Notes: generated by a model not told the origin, from the sequence alone. Counted from the stretch's first letter, positions 13,847 to 20,401 are shown. The stretch is DNA of 41,703 nt from Cupriavidus campinensis (GCF_905397395.1 NZ_CAJPVH010000047.1:1-41703); one strand, 5' to 3'. A program made the numbers and translations.

Positions 13847-14821
13847 TCACAGCCTCGTCTTGATCTTGCGTGCCGGCACAGGGTGGGCGACGTAGTACAT
13901 CCACGTAACAGCCTCAGGATCGAAGGTGAAGACCTCCGCATCGTTGTAGCTTCCCAGCCGGATGCCTTGGCGCCTGGACAGCAGGCGCTTGATCATGGTC
14001 TCGCCAGTATTCAGCCTCACCAGGACGTCATCCTCCAGTTCAGGCTCGGTGCCCGGCTCCACCAGCGCGAATTCGCCCGGGTTGAACCGAGGGATCATCG
14101 ACAAGCCCACCACGGGCGTCAGAAACGCCTGGGGGTCGGCGCTTGCGACCTCCGCGTACTGTTGCGTTGCTCCCACAGGATAGTCTCCGTCCGTCCAGAT
14201 CCGATCAGGGAGGCCGCCTTGCGCGCGACCTACCACCGGGATCGCTCGGTATTTTGCTACGTCCGCCTGGTATGTCAGCGGCGTCGGTTCGACCTCTGCC
14301 TTCTTCCTCGGCTTGGGTTCTTTGGCTGGGACGGGCCGCGGTCGGGGGTCGTCGAAGACCGCAGCCTTCGGCAAGCCTTTGCCCATCACCAGCCACACGG
14401 CGCTGAAGCCGAATGAGTCCTGTATCCCCACCGCCTGCTCGAGCGGCATCGTCCTGATGTCGCCTGAAAGCCATTGGCTGACCGTCTCTGGCGGTACTCC
14501 AGCTGCCTTGGCGAGGGCTTTCGGAAGGATTCCCGGCTCTTCGAGCACCACCTTTATCCGCTCGGCCAGACCATTGTCCATCTCGTTGGCGGCCTTGATG
14601 GTTGCATCGTAGGTCATGGACCCCCGGCCGGTCTGGAGCCAGGTCGCGCTGCACCCGAGGTGCTTCTGCGCCTCGATCATCCCCGGGCGCGACATGCCCC
14701 GCCGCTCCCAGTTGTTGATCGTCTGCTGGGATTGGTGGAGCGCCCGCGCGACGTCCGTGGGCGTCTCGAGGTTCTTCAGGGTGCGTGCGGCCTCGTAGAG
14801 GCGGACCATCGTTTCGTGCAT
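13847..14821 (-). CDS. cI: CI-like repressor with two helix-turn-helix domains and an S24 peptidase domain
   Basis: 324 residues from the ATG at 14821. The first HTH (about 19-66: TPTDVARALHQSQQTINNWE) and a second one (about 85-148: LPKALAKAAGVPPETVSQWL) are followed by a Pro/Lys linker (about 158-182) and a LexA/CI-type domain with Ser241 (GLSMIPRF) and Lys278 (TMIKRLL). The usual Ala-Gly cleavage pair is not obvious; the region reads VVGRAQGGLP near residue 200. Standard phage repressors of this class are about 230 residues with one HTH. It should repress PL and PR, and RecA-stimulated self-cleavage would cause induction. The frame is open to 14968, but that extension crosses the operators. 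Confidence 0.88.
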   Translation of the reverse strand: MHETMVRLYEAARTLKNLETPTDVARALHQSQQTINNWERRGMSRPGMIEAQKHLGCSATWLQTGRGSMTYDATIKAANEMDNGLAERIKVVLEEPGILPKALAKAAGVPPETVSQWLSGDIRTMPLEQAVGIQDSFGFSAVWLVMGKGLPKAAVFDDPRPRPVPAKEPKPRKKAEVEPTPLTYQADVAKYRAIPVVGRAQGGLPDRIWTDGDYPVGATQQYAEVASADPQAFLTPVVGLSMIPRFNPGEFALVEPGTEPELEDDVLVRLNTGETMIKRLLSRRQGIRLGSYNDAEVFTFDPEAVTWMYYVAHPVPARKIKTRL

Positions 14822-14840
14822 GCGCGGGATGGTCTCACAA

Positions 14841-14896
14841 GTAAACGCTTCGTTGATAAACACGGCGTTTGCCTTTTCGTTAAACGTAGTGTTTAA
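14841..14896. promoter_or_regulatory. OR operators (three sites)
   Basis: Three TAAAC-N5-GTT-type sites: 14841-14857 (GTAAACGCTTCGTTGAT), 14856-14872 (ATAAACACGGCGTTTGC) and 14880-14896 (TTAAACGTAGTGTTTAA). The last is the exact reverse complement of OL site 1. The two sites over PR have centres 24 bp apart, as at OL. The third, nearest the repressor gene, is placed like lambda OR3. Confidence 0.78.
14855..14883 (-). promoter_or_regulatory. PRM: candidate repressor maintenance promoter
   Basis: On the minus strand, TTAACG (14883-14878) and TTTATC (14860-14855) are 17 bp apart. Both are weak matches, as expected for a promoter needing activation. The start would be near 14848, giving a leader of about 27 nt before the repressor ATG. 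The boxes overlap the OR sites. Confidence 0.4.
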
Positions 14897-14897
14897 T
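14869..14897 (+). promoter_or_regulatory. PR: rightward early promoter
   Basis: TTGCCT (14869-14874) and TTTAAT (14892-14897) are 17 bp apart. The -10 is identical to that of PL, and both boxes are covered by operator sites. Transcription should begin about 14904, which is the start codon of the cro-like gene. Confidence 0.75.
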
Positions 14898-14903
14898 GTG
14901 GTC

Positions 14904-15116
14904 ATGGAACCCGACGCCTCTATTGCTATGGACCGTGAACTCATTGATCGCCTTGGCGGCCCCGCCAAGGTTGCCGAACTGCTTGGCTACGACAAGAAGG
15001 GCGGCGTCCAGCGCGTCCACAACTGGAAGGAGCGGGGCATTCCGTCTGCCGTCAAGGTGGCCCACCCGGACATCTTTCTGAATCCGCCGAAGTCCGATCA
15101 GCCGGCGGCAGCCTGA
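14904..15116 (+). CDS. Cro-like regulator, apparently leaderless
   Basis: 70 residues (MEPDASIAMDRELIDRLGGP...). LGGPAKVAELLGYDKKGGVQ then VHNWKERGIPSAVKV is a compact helix-turn-helix of the Cro/YdaS kind. Its divergent position opposite the repressor, behind PR and the operators, identifies it as the Cro analogue. The ATG at 14904 lies only 6 bases after the -10 box and has no Shine-Dalgarno sequence, so the mRNA would start at or next to the AUG. An internal ATG at 14931 is the alternative start, also without a ribosome site. A longer frame beginning at 14820 would span the operators and is rejected. Confidence 0.82.
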   Translation: MEPDASIAMDRELIDRLGGPAKVAELLGYDKKGGVQRVHNWKERGIPSAVKVAHPDIFLNPPKSDQPAAA

Positions 15117-15126
15117 GGACACCCCC

Positions 15127-15351
15127 ATGAAAAGAATGTACGCGCGCCTGGTGCTGTGGCTGATCCGGCCGGCGCTGGAGATGAGGGAACAGCGGCGCGC
15201 TGAAGCCGATGCAAAGGAATTCGTCGCGTTCCAAAGCCTGGCGCCTTGGTCAGGTGATCGCGCGACTGAGCCAATCTTGTTGGATGACCCGGAAGCGCAA
15301 TCCCGCCTCATAGAGAGGGCGGTGTTTCCTTTCCAGCGCCCTTTGGGTTGA
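15127..15351 (+). CDS. Small protein sharing a C-terminal motif with the tail chaperone
   Basis: 74 residues, 10 bp after the cro-like gene, with GAGGA overlapping that gene's stop. A basic amphipathic N-terminus (MKRMYARLVLWLIRPALEMR) may touch the membrane. The C-terminal part FVAFQSLAPWSGDRA, EPILLDDPEAQ, then LIER and FP matches the C-terminus of the tail assembly chaperone T (31380-31450) at 16 of 21 positions, with many synonymous base changes. Function unknown. The shared motif suggests a common partner or a protein that mimics T. Its last 44 bp overlap a gene on the other strand. Confidence 0.65.
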   Translation: MKRMYARLVLWLIRPALEMREQRRAEADAKEFVAFQSLAPWSGDRATEPILLDDPEAQSRLIERAVFPFQRPLG

Positions 15352-15571
15352 TGGAGTTGATCACCTTGTTTATCCACCGCGCCCGTTCGGCAGTGAAGGA
15401 TTCGATCGCGCCGTCGGTGGTGTTGCCGAACAAGCCTTCGTTGATGGCTTGTTCCGTGGCCGCGTTGTAGACCGCGAGCAACCGCAGCTTGTCCGGATGG
15501 GTCTCGACCAAGGCCGCGACCATGTACTGAAGGGCAGTTAGTTCGTTGCGGTTGATGCTGGACGTTTCCAT
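15308..15571 (-). CDS. Hypothetical protein on the opposite strand (87 aa)
   Basis: Starts at the ATG at 15571 (METSSINRNELTALQYMVAA) with GAAAGGGG about 7 nt upstream. Predicted helical (ETHPDKLRLLAVYNAATEQA, ESFTAERARWINKVINSINP). It is transcribed towards the cro operon, and its end overlaps the 15127-15351 gene by 44 bp in opposite orientation. Expression from this strand would be antisense to the early right transcript. No family recognised. The protein-like composition and the ribosome site support it. Confidence 0.55.
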   Translation of the reverse strand: METSSINRNELTALQYMVAALVETHPDKLRLLAVYNAATEQAINEGLFGNTTDGAIESFTAERARWINKVINSINPKGAGKETPPSL

Positions 15572-15652
15572 GCGTACCCCTTTCGTGGGTGGTTGAGAAG
15601 GTGAGATGTCTTGATTGTTCCATGACTGTGGGTACGCACCCCAAAAAGTGAA

Positions 15653-15677
15653 GAAGGCGTCGTTAATCGACGCCTTC
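15653..15677. terminator. Perfect 10-bp hairpin, possible tR1-like terminator
   Basis: GAAGGCGTCG (15653-15662) and CGACGCCTTC (15668-15677) form a perfect stem with a 5-nt loop between the cro block and the next early gene. The T tract is short on the plus side (ATTTGG); on the minus side TTCACTTTTT follows. It could attenuate PR transcription as tR1 does in lambda. Confidence 0.5.
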
Positions 15678-15747
15678 ATTTGGCCCCCCGGCCAACTGTG
15701 GAAGCAACTGTGGAATCGATTGAATTTTCCAATCAGGAGAAGAAGAA

Positions 15748-16134
15748 ATGCGGGTAGCCGAACAGCCGGAAACCGGCGCCGGTACTGGGTCTCAAGGCTT
15801 TTTCATCAACGGCAAGGGGCGGTTTCTGCCCGACGCTGAGATCGCAACGTGCAGCACCTACCGCGACGCCTGCGCGCTGGCGTGGGAACGCCGCACCCAG
15901 GCGGGGCTGACGCTCCAGGCGCTGGCGGCCCTGGCCGATCTCTACCCGTCGCATGTCAGCGACTACTTCCAGCGCGATGCCCTGAACGCCAAGGGCAACC
16001 CGCGCCGCTCCCTGCCGGCCGAGAAGATCGCCGACGTCGAGCGCGTGCTGGGTAACCGGATTCTCAGCCAGTACCTCATGCACCGCGGGGCCCTGACCAT
16101 CATGGAAGCGGTGCTGGCGGCGAGGGGTGCATGA
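15748..16134 (+). CDS. HTH phage regulator, possible CII-position gene
   Basis: 128 residues with AGGAGA upstream of the ATG. TYRDACALAWERRTQAGLTL, then ALAALADLYPSHVSDYFQR, form an XRE-like helix-turn-helix, followed by SLPAEKIADVERVLGNRILS and a helical end. Similar proteins occur in beta-proteobacterial prophages between cro and the replication genes, the place of CII in lambda. It is the first gene after the hairpin at 15653-15677. DNA binding is likely; whether it activates or represses is unknown. Confidence 0.68.
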   Translation: MRVAEQPETGAGTGSQGFFINGKGRFLPDAEIATCSTYRDACALAWERRTQAGLTLQALAALADLYPSHVSDYFQRDALNAKGNPRRSLPAEKIADVERVLGNRILSQYLMHRGALTIMEAVLAARGA

Positions 16135-16316
16135 ATTACCTGGAAGCGATCGAAGTGGCCAAGAAGGCGATGGAAGACGCGGTGGAGCAGGGCGGGGGAG
16201 ACGACATCCGCATGACCAAGGCACTGGCCGACGCCATGCAGGACCCGCGCATCGCGCAGGCGTTCGAGACGGTGGGCCTTCACGACCTGCTGGCCGAGCA
16301 GAACACGCAGCACTGA
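16131..16316 (+). CDS. Small hypothetical protein (61 aa)
   Basis: MNYLEAIEVAKKAMEDAVEQ and so on; predicted helical and acidic. Its ATG overlaps the stop of the regulator gene (ATGA, 16131-16134), so it is translationally coupled. It sits between regulator and replication genes. No family recognised. Confidence 0.6.
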   Translation: MNYLEAIEVAKKAMEDAVEQGGGDDIRMTKALADAMQDPRIAQAFETVGLHDLLAEQNTQH

Positions 16317-16324
16317 GGACGCAC

Positions 16325-16498
16325 ATGGAAGCACAGCAGGCATTGAGAGCCCAGCGCGCTTGGATCGACGAGCTGCTGCACCGGATCACCACCGCCGAGT
16401 CGCGTGGCGCCCGCCTGCATCTGTGCGCCGAGGCGAAGCGCGAGATCGACGCGCTTCAGGCCATGCTGAAACAGGTGGTGCCGGGGACGCAGCAATGA
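16325..16498 (+). CDS. Small helical protein (57 aa)
   Basis: From the ATG at 16325, MEAQQALRAQRAWIDELLHR continues as one long amphipathic helix with a single Cys (LHLCAEAKREIDALQAMLKQ). Its stop overlaps the ATG of the replication gene (ATGA at 16495-16498). The short heptad-rich form suggests a coiled-coil partner of another protein. No family recognised. Confidence 0.6.
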   Translation: MEAQQALRAQRAWIDELLHRITTAESRGARLHLCAEAKREIDALQAMLKQVVPGTQQ

Positions 16499-17454
16499 AT
16501 TACTACGAGCGCCACATTGGCGACTACATCCGCGACACGGTCGGGCTGAGCATGCTGGAAGACGGCGCGTACAGCCGCCTCCTGGACCAGCTTTACCAGA
16601 CCGAGAAGCCGTTGCCGCTGGACCGCAAAGAGGTCTACCGAATGGCCCGCGCCACCAGCCCGGCGGAGCGCAAGGCGGTGGACTACGTGGTGGGCAAGTT
16701 CTTCGAGAAGGGCGATGACGGCTTCATCCAGAAGCGGGCCATGGAGATCCTGGCCGAGTACTGGGACCGCCCCGAGCAGCCCGAGAAGAAGAACTCGAAG
16801 GAAGGTAACCGGGAGCGCCAGCGCAAGTCACGCGAACGGCGCAAGGCGATGTTCGAGGTGCTGGCCGGTCATGGCATCGTGCCGCGTTACGACACGCCGA
16901 TGCGTGAACTCGAAGCCATGTTGTCACGTGTGACGTCACAACCTGTCACACCTGAAAACTGTGACATGTCACAACCGGTCACGGAATCGGTCATGGCACC
17001 TGTCATGGGTAACCACTCCCCACCTCCCACTAACCACTACCCAGATAACACCCTAACCACTGCTGACGCAGTGGTCGTCGACAGCGACACCGCTGCCGAT
17101 CTCGTCCTCGAACCGGACACGGGGAAACCCCGGAAGCCCGGGAGGCCAGACTGCCCGCATCAGGCCATCGTAGCCCTGTACCACGAGCTGCTGCCGATGT
17201 GCCCAAGCATTCGCGACTGGACGCCTGCACGCGCTCAAGCCCTGCGGGCCCGGTGGAACGAAGATCCGAAGCGCCAGACGCTGGACTACTGGCGCAAGCT
17301 GTTCGCGTACATCGCCGAATCGGATTTCCTGACGGGCCGCACGCGGCCACAGCCAGGCCGCAAGCCGTTCGTCGCATCGCTTGAGTGGATCGTGAAGGCG
17401 GAAAACTTCACGAAAATCCGCGAGGAGCGCTACCACGAGCAGGTGACCGCATGA
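16495..17454 (+). CDS. DUF1376 (YdaU-like) replication protein
   Basis: 319 residues. The N-terminus MNYYERHIGDYIRDTVGLSM, then EDGAYSRLLDQLYQTEKPLP, is the DUF1376/YdaU domain, a winged helix found in phage replication initiators placed just before dnaB or dnaC. A basic segment (about 99-115: KEGNRERQRKSRERRKA) and a Thr/Pro-rich linker (about 145-205) follow. The C-terminal part (about 220-319) resembles the primosomal end of such proteins (WNEDPKRQTLDYWRKLFAYI, FVASLEWIVKAENF). Together with the downstream helicase it forms the initiator-helicase pair. The origin is often inside such a gene; low-complexity DNA at about 16920-17060 with repeated TGTCAC/GTGACA words is a candidate. Confidence 0.8.
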   Translation: MNYYERHIGDYIRDTVGLSMLEDGAYSRLLDQLYQTEKPLPLDRKEVYRMARATSPAERKAVDYVVGKFFEKGDDGFIQKRAMEILAEYWDRPEQPEKKNSKEGNRERQRKSRERRKAMFEVLAGHGIVPRYDTPMRELEAMLSRVTSQPVTPENCDMSQPVTESVMAPVMGNHSPPPTNHYPDNTLTTADAVVVDSDTAADLVLEPDTGKPRKPGRPDCPHQAIVALYHELLPMCPSIRDWTPARAQALRARWNEDPKRQTLDYWRKLFAYIAESDFLTGRTRPQPGRKPFVASLEWIVKAENFTKIREERYHEQVTA

Positions 17455-17459
17455 CCGCC

Positions 17460-17729
17460 TCAATCCTCTTCCGGTCGTCGCGTCAGCAGATCCTGGATGT
17501 CCGCTCGGCCGTTTCGCATCGTTTGGATGTGACGGCCCCAGTCTCGCGCCGCTTCCTCAGTCTCAAAAAGGCCAACCACGGTGTAGTGCGGCGGCGCCAG
17601 GCCGTCGCTCAGTGCTGCCAGGTTGCGCTGCAGCATGTCGAACGACGGCTCCACGCTCACCGCGAAGCGGGAAGGGGATTGGTAGTCGCTTATTGCCACC
17701 ACCCACGAATCATCCAGGAGATTGCTCAT
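17460..17729 (-). CDS. Probable antisense-oriented small gene (89 aa)
   Basis: MSNLLDDSWVVAISDYQSPS, FAVSVEPSFDMLQRNLAALS and VVGLFETEEAARDWGRHIQT look like a real globular protein. The overlapping plus-strand frame (ATG 17451 to 17735) is rich in Arg, His and Cys and looks non-coding, although its ATG overlaps the upstream stop. GC3 does not separate the two (about 73% and 70%). No good Shine-Dalgarno sequence precedes 17729. The start codon abuts the divergent start at 17728. I prefer the minus strand but am not certain. Confidence 0.5.
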   Translation of the reverse strand: MSNLLDDSWVVAISDYQSPSRFAVSVEPSFDMLQRNLAALSDGLAPPHYTVVGLFETEEAARDWGRHIQTMRNGRADIQDLLTRRPEED

Positions 17730-17916
17730 GCTTGAGGGGCGCGTAATTTGGTTGAGTGACGCGGATTTTATCCCGGCGCGCATCGATGACGAGACACTGC
17801 CGGTCCAGTTCCGGCTAAAGCCCGAAGCCTTCGACGCCTCGCTGTCCGCCCATGTCGTTCTCTGGCGCGGCGAGGTCGTGAAGAACGTGGTCGGCCCGGC
17901 CAGCCAACGCCGATGA
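17728..17916 (+). CDS. Small hypothetical protein upstream of dnaB (62 aa)
   Basis: Starts at the ATG at 17728 with AGGAG at 17716-17720, a good 7-nt spacing; an ATG at 17722 is too close to that site. The product MLEGRVIWLSDADFIPARID is followed by LPVQFRLKPEAFDASLSAHV, beta-rich. Its stop overlaps the dnaB start (ATGA). No family recognised; the coupling suggests it is made with the helicase. Confidence 0.62.
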   Translation: MLEGRVIWLSDADFIPARIDDETLPVQFRLKPEAFDASLSAHVVLWRGEVVKNVVGPASQRR

Positions 17917-19304
17917 ACGCGCCAGACGACTTCCCGCAGGCCCGGGCGCTGTTCAGCGTCGAGGCGGAACAGGCGGTGCTGGGCGGCCTGCTGCTCGACA
18001 ACGACGCCGTCGACCGCATCAACGGTCTGGACGTCGCGCATTTCTACCGCGACGACCACCGTGTGATCTACGGGGCAATCGTCCGGCTCGTCTCGGCGAA
18101 CAAGCCGGCGGACGTGCTGACCGTGTTCGAGCAGTTGCAGGTCGAGGGGCGGGCGGAGCGCATTGGCGGCCTGCCGTACCTGAGCGCCGTGGCCCAGAAC
18201 ACGCCGAGCGCCGCGAACATCGGGCGCTACGCCGAGATCGTGCGCGACCGCGCGCTGCTGCGCGAGACGGCGGTGGCCGCGCGCAAGGTGCTCGAGCTGG
18301 TCGAGACGCCCAGCGCGATGAAGGGCAGCGAGATCGTGGACAAGGCCCAGGGGCTGCTGGCGCACCTGGCGCAGGTCGGTGTCAGCCGTGGCCCGAAGAT
18401 GCTCTACGACCTGATGAACGAGTTCGTCGAGCGCGTTGACGAGCGCTACCACGGGAGCGTGACGGCCGGCATCTCCACCGGGCTCGAATCGCTCGACGCG
18501 GCGCTGAACGGCGGGTTCCACCCGGGCAACCTGGTGATCGTTGCTGGCCGCCCGTCCATGGGCAAAACGGCGCTGACGACCGACATGGGCCTGAACATGG
18601 CCGACGCTGGTCTGAGCGTGCTGCTCGATTCGATGGAGATGTCCGATCAGGAGCTGGTGGCCCGGGCTGCGGCGAACCGCGGCGGCATCGGCCTGTCGGC
18701 TCTGCTGAGCGGCCGGCTGGGTGACACCGACTGGCCGCGGCTGACGTACGCCATCCAGACCATGAACGACATGCGGTTTGCCATCGATGACACGCCGGCC
18801 ATGTCGTTGCTGGAGGTGCGTACGAAGGCCAAGGCCCACAAGCGCAAGCATGGGCTGGACGTGCTGATCGTCGACTACCTCGGGCTGATGACCGGCGGCG
18901 AGGAAAAGATGCGCACCCAGCAGATCGGCGCCTACTCGCGTGGCCTGAAGGCGCTGGCCAAGGAACTGAACGTGCCGGTGATCGCGCTGGCGCAACTGAG
19001 CCGGAAGAACGAGGACCGGCCGGACAAGAAGCCGATCCTGTCCGATCTGCGCGACTCGGGCGATATCGAGCAGGACGCAGACGTCGTGCTGTTTGTGCAC
19101 CGGCCGGAGATGTACGACCCGGGCAACGAAGCGCTGCGGGGCTACGCCGAGGTGCTGATCCGCAAGAACCGTAACGGCGCGCTGAGCGACGTGCCGCTGC
19201 TCTATCGCGGCGCCCTGACCAAGTTCGAGGAATGGACCGGCCCGCTGCCGATGCTCAGCCATGGCCCGGCCGTCCGCAAGCGCGGCATCGCCGCCGACCT
19301 GTGA
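17913..19304 (+). CDS. dnaB: Replicative DNA helicase (DnaB family)
   Basis: 463 residues, the usual DnaB length. The N-terminal collar domain (about 14-110: FSVEAEQAVLGGLLLDNDAV) contacts primase. The RecA-like motor has Walker A GRPSMGKT (212-219), Walker B VLIVDYLGLM with Asp321, a Q-like loop VIALAQLSRKNEDR, and the sensor/arginine-finger region DLRDSGDIEQDADVVLFVHR. It unwinds phage DNA ahead of the fork and should be loaded by the DUF1376 protein. It overlaps the preceding small gene by 4 bp and is followed by the RuvC-like gene after 8 bp. A phage-encoded helicase makes the phage less dependent on host DnaB. Confidence 0.95.
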   Translation: MNAPDDFPQARALFSVEAEQAVLGGLLLDNDAVDRINGLDVAHFYRDDHRVIYGAIVRLVSANKPADVLTVFEQLQVEGRAERIGGLPYLSAVAQNTPSAANIGRYAEIVRDRALLRETAVAARKVLELVETPSAMKGSEIVDKAQGLLAHLAQVGVSRGPKMLYDLMNEFVERVDERYHGSVTAGISTGLESLDAALNGGFHPGNLVIVAGRPSMGKTALTTDMGLNMADAGLSVLLDSMEMSDQELVARAAANRGGIGLSALLSGRLGDTDWPRLTYAIQTMNDMRFAIDDTPAMSLLEVRTKAKAHKRKHGLDVLIVDYLGLMTGGEEKMRTQQIGAYSRGLKALAKELNVPVIALAQLSRKNEDRPDKKPILSDLRDSGDIEQDADVVLFVHRPEMYDPGNEALRGYAEVLIRKNRNGALSDVPLLYRGALTKFEEWTGPLPMLSHGPAVRKRGIAADL

Positions 19305-19312
19305 GGAAACCC

Positions 19313-19870
19313 ATGACCGACTTCTTCGCCACCGTGACGGCCCAGGACCGACCGGCCACTTCCGATTTTCCGACCTCAAATGAGGCGCCGACAGTGGGCG
19401 GACCGCTCTGCAACGCCAACATCCTGGCCATCGACATCGGCACCACCACTGGCTGGGCGCTGGGCATGCGAGACGGGGCGCTGCACAGCGGCAGCGAGTC
19501 CTTTGCGCCGAAGCGCAACGACGGGCCCGGGCAGCGGTGGCTGAAGTTCGCGGCTTTCCTCGGCGAGCGCGCGCGCCAGGCGGGCGAGATCCAGGCGATC
19601 TACTACGAGCTGGTGCTGCGCCACACCGCCGTCCAGGCGGCACACGTCTACGGCGGCTTCGAGGCGCACCTGCAAGCATGGGCGGACCGCAACCGCGTGC
19701 GGCTTGTCGGCGTGCCGGTGCCGGTGATCAAGAAGTCGGCCACGGGCAAGGGCAACGCCAACAAGGACGCCATGGTCGCGGCCATGCGCGGGCGCGGCCA
19801 CCGCGTCGTCGACGACAACCACGCAGACGCCCTGGCGCTGCTCGAGTACGCACGGAAGCAGGAGGCATGA
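19313..19870 (+). CDS. RuvC-like Holliday junction resolvase
   Basis: 185 residues with GAGGAA before the ATG at 19313. After a 35-residue leader, ILAIDIGTTTGWALG carries the first acidic residue (Asp41); IYYELVLRH gives Glu99; and VVDDNHADALALLEYA gives the last acidic pair (Asp168, Asp172). This is the RNase H-fold arrangement of RuvC resolvases, which cut four-way junctions made in recombination or before packaging. It lies beside the zinc-knuckle and NinB genes, a position used for resolvases (ninG/rap, rusA) in lambdoid phages. The call rests on motifs and context. Confidence 0.8.
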   Translation: MTDFFATVTAQDRPATSDFPTSNEAPTVGGPLCNANILAIDIGTTTGWALGMRDGALHSGSESFAPKRNDGPGQRWLKFAAFLGERARQAGEIQAIYYELVLRHTAVQAAHVYGGFEAHLQAWADRNRVRLVGVPVPVIKKSATGKGNANKDAMVAAMRGRGHRVVDDNHADALALLEYARKQEA

Positions 19871-19977
19871 TGGACAAGAACTGGAACGGCTACTGCACCT
19901 ACTGTGGCGGCTTCGGCCACCGCGCATCGAGCTGCCGGCGCTGGAAGGGCGTTCGGCTGGCGAGGCCGGGGATCTGA
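19867..19977 (+). CDS. 36-residue CCHC zinc-knuckle protein
   Basis: MMDKNWNGYCTYCGGFGHRA then SSCRRWKG. The residues form a perfect C-x2-C-x4-H-x4-C zinc knuckle (Cys10, Cys13, His18, Cys23) followed by a basic tail. Zinc knuckles bind single-stranded nucleic acid. The first ATG overlaps the resolvase stop (ATGATGA at 19867); the second ATG at 19870 is possible. It lies between a resolvase and NinB, which points to a role with single-stranded recombination intermediates (inference). Confidence 0.75.
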   Translation: MMDKNWNGYCTYCGGFGHRASSCRRWKGVRLARPGI

Positions 19978-19981
19978 CGCC

Positions 19982-20401
19982 ATGGCGCTGTACCGCGAGT
20001 TCGTCCTGAAGTCGCCGGGCATCTGGCCCACGGTGCTGGCCTTCATCAAGGCCAACGCCACCGCCTGCGCGGAGAAGGGCACGCCCATCCGGCTGATAGT
20101 CACCGCCGACGAGCGCCGGCGCACCAACGAGTCGAACCGCTACTACTGGGGCGTGGTGCTGCGCGACATCGCCGAGCAGGCGTGGGTGGACGGGCGCCAG
20201 TACGACAAGGACACCTGGCACGAGTACTTCGCGGACCTGTACGGGGTGAAGACGGAGAAGCAGTTGCCCGACGGCCGGCTCCTGCTGGTGCGCAAGTCCA
20301 CGTCCGACTACTCGGTCGGCGAGTTCAGCGATTACCTGACCCTGGTGCAGGCTCACGCGGCGAATGACTTCGGTGTGTCGTTCGATGGAGTGCTCGCATG
20401 A
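19982..20401 (+). CDS. ninB: NinB-family recombination protein
   Basis: 139 residues. The pattern PIRLIVTADERRRTNESNRY, then WGVVLRDIAEQAWVDGRQYD, DTWHEYFADLYGV and STSDYSVGEFSDYLTLVQAH is typical of NinB (lambda Orf), a recombination mediator that works with single-strand binding protein and can stand in for RecFOR. It starts 4 bp after the zinc-knuckle gene and overlaps the next regulator gene by 4 bp. With the exonuclease, the annealing protein and the resolvase, the phage carries a complete recombination set. Confidence 0.9.
   Translation: MALYREFVLKSPGIWPTVLAFIKANATACAEKGTPIRLIVTADERRRTNESNRYYWGVVLRDIAEQAWVDGRQYDKDTWHEYFADLYGVKTEKQLPDGRLLLVRKSTSDYSVGEFSDYLTLVQAHAANDFGVSFDGVLA

Noticed and set aside
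14820..14903. An upstream extension of the cro-like gene to 14820, and of cI to 14968
   Set aside because: Both extensions translate the operator DNA and would place the promoters inside coding sequence. The shorter starts fit the HTH domain boundaries.
17460..19679. A 739-codon open frame on the minus strand across dnaB
   Set aside because: It is the mirror of high-GC dnaB codons, with Arg/His/Gln-rich low-complexity content. Only its last 89 codons (17460-17729) look like protein.
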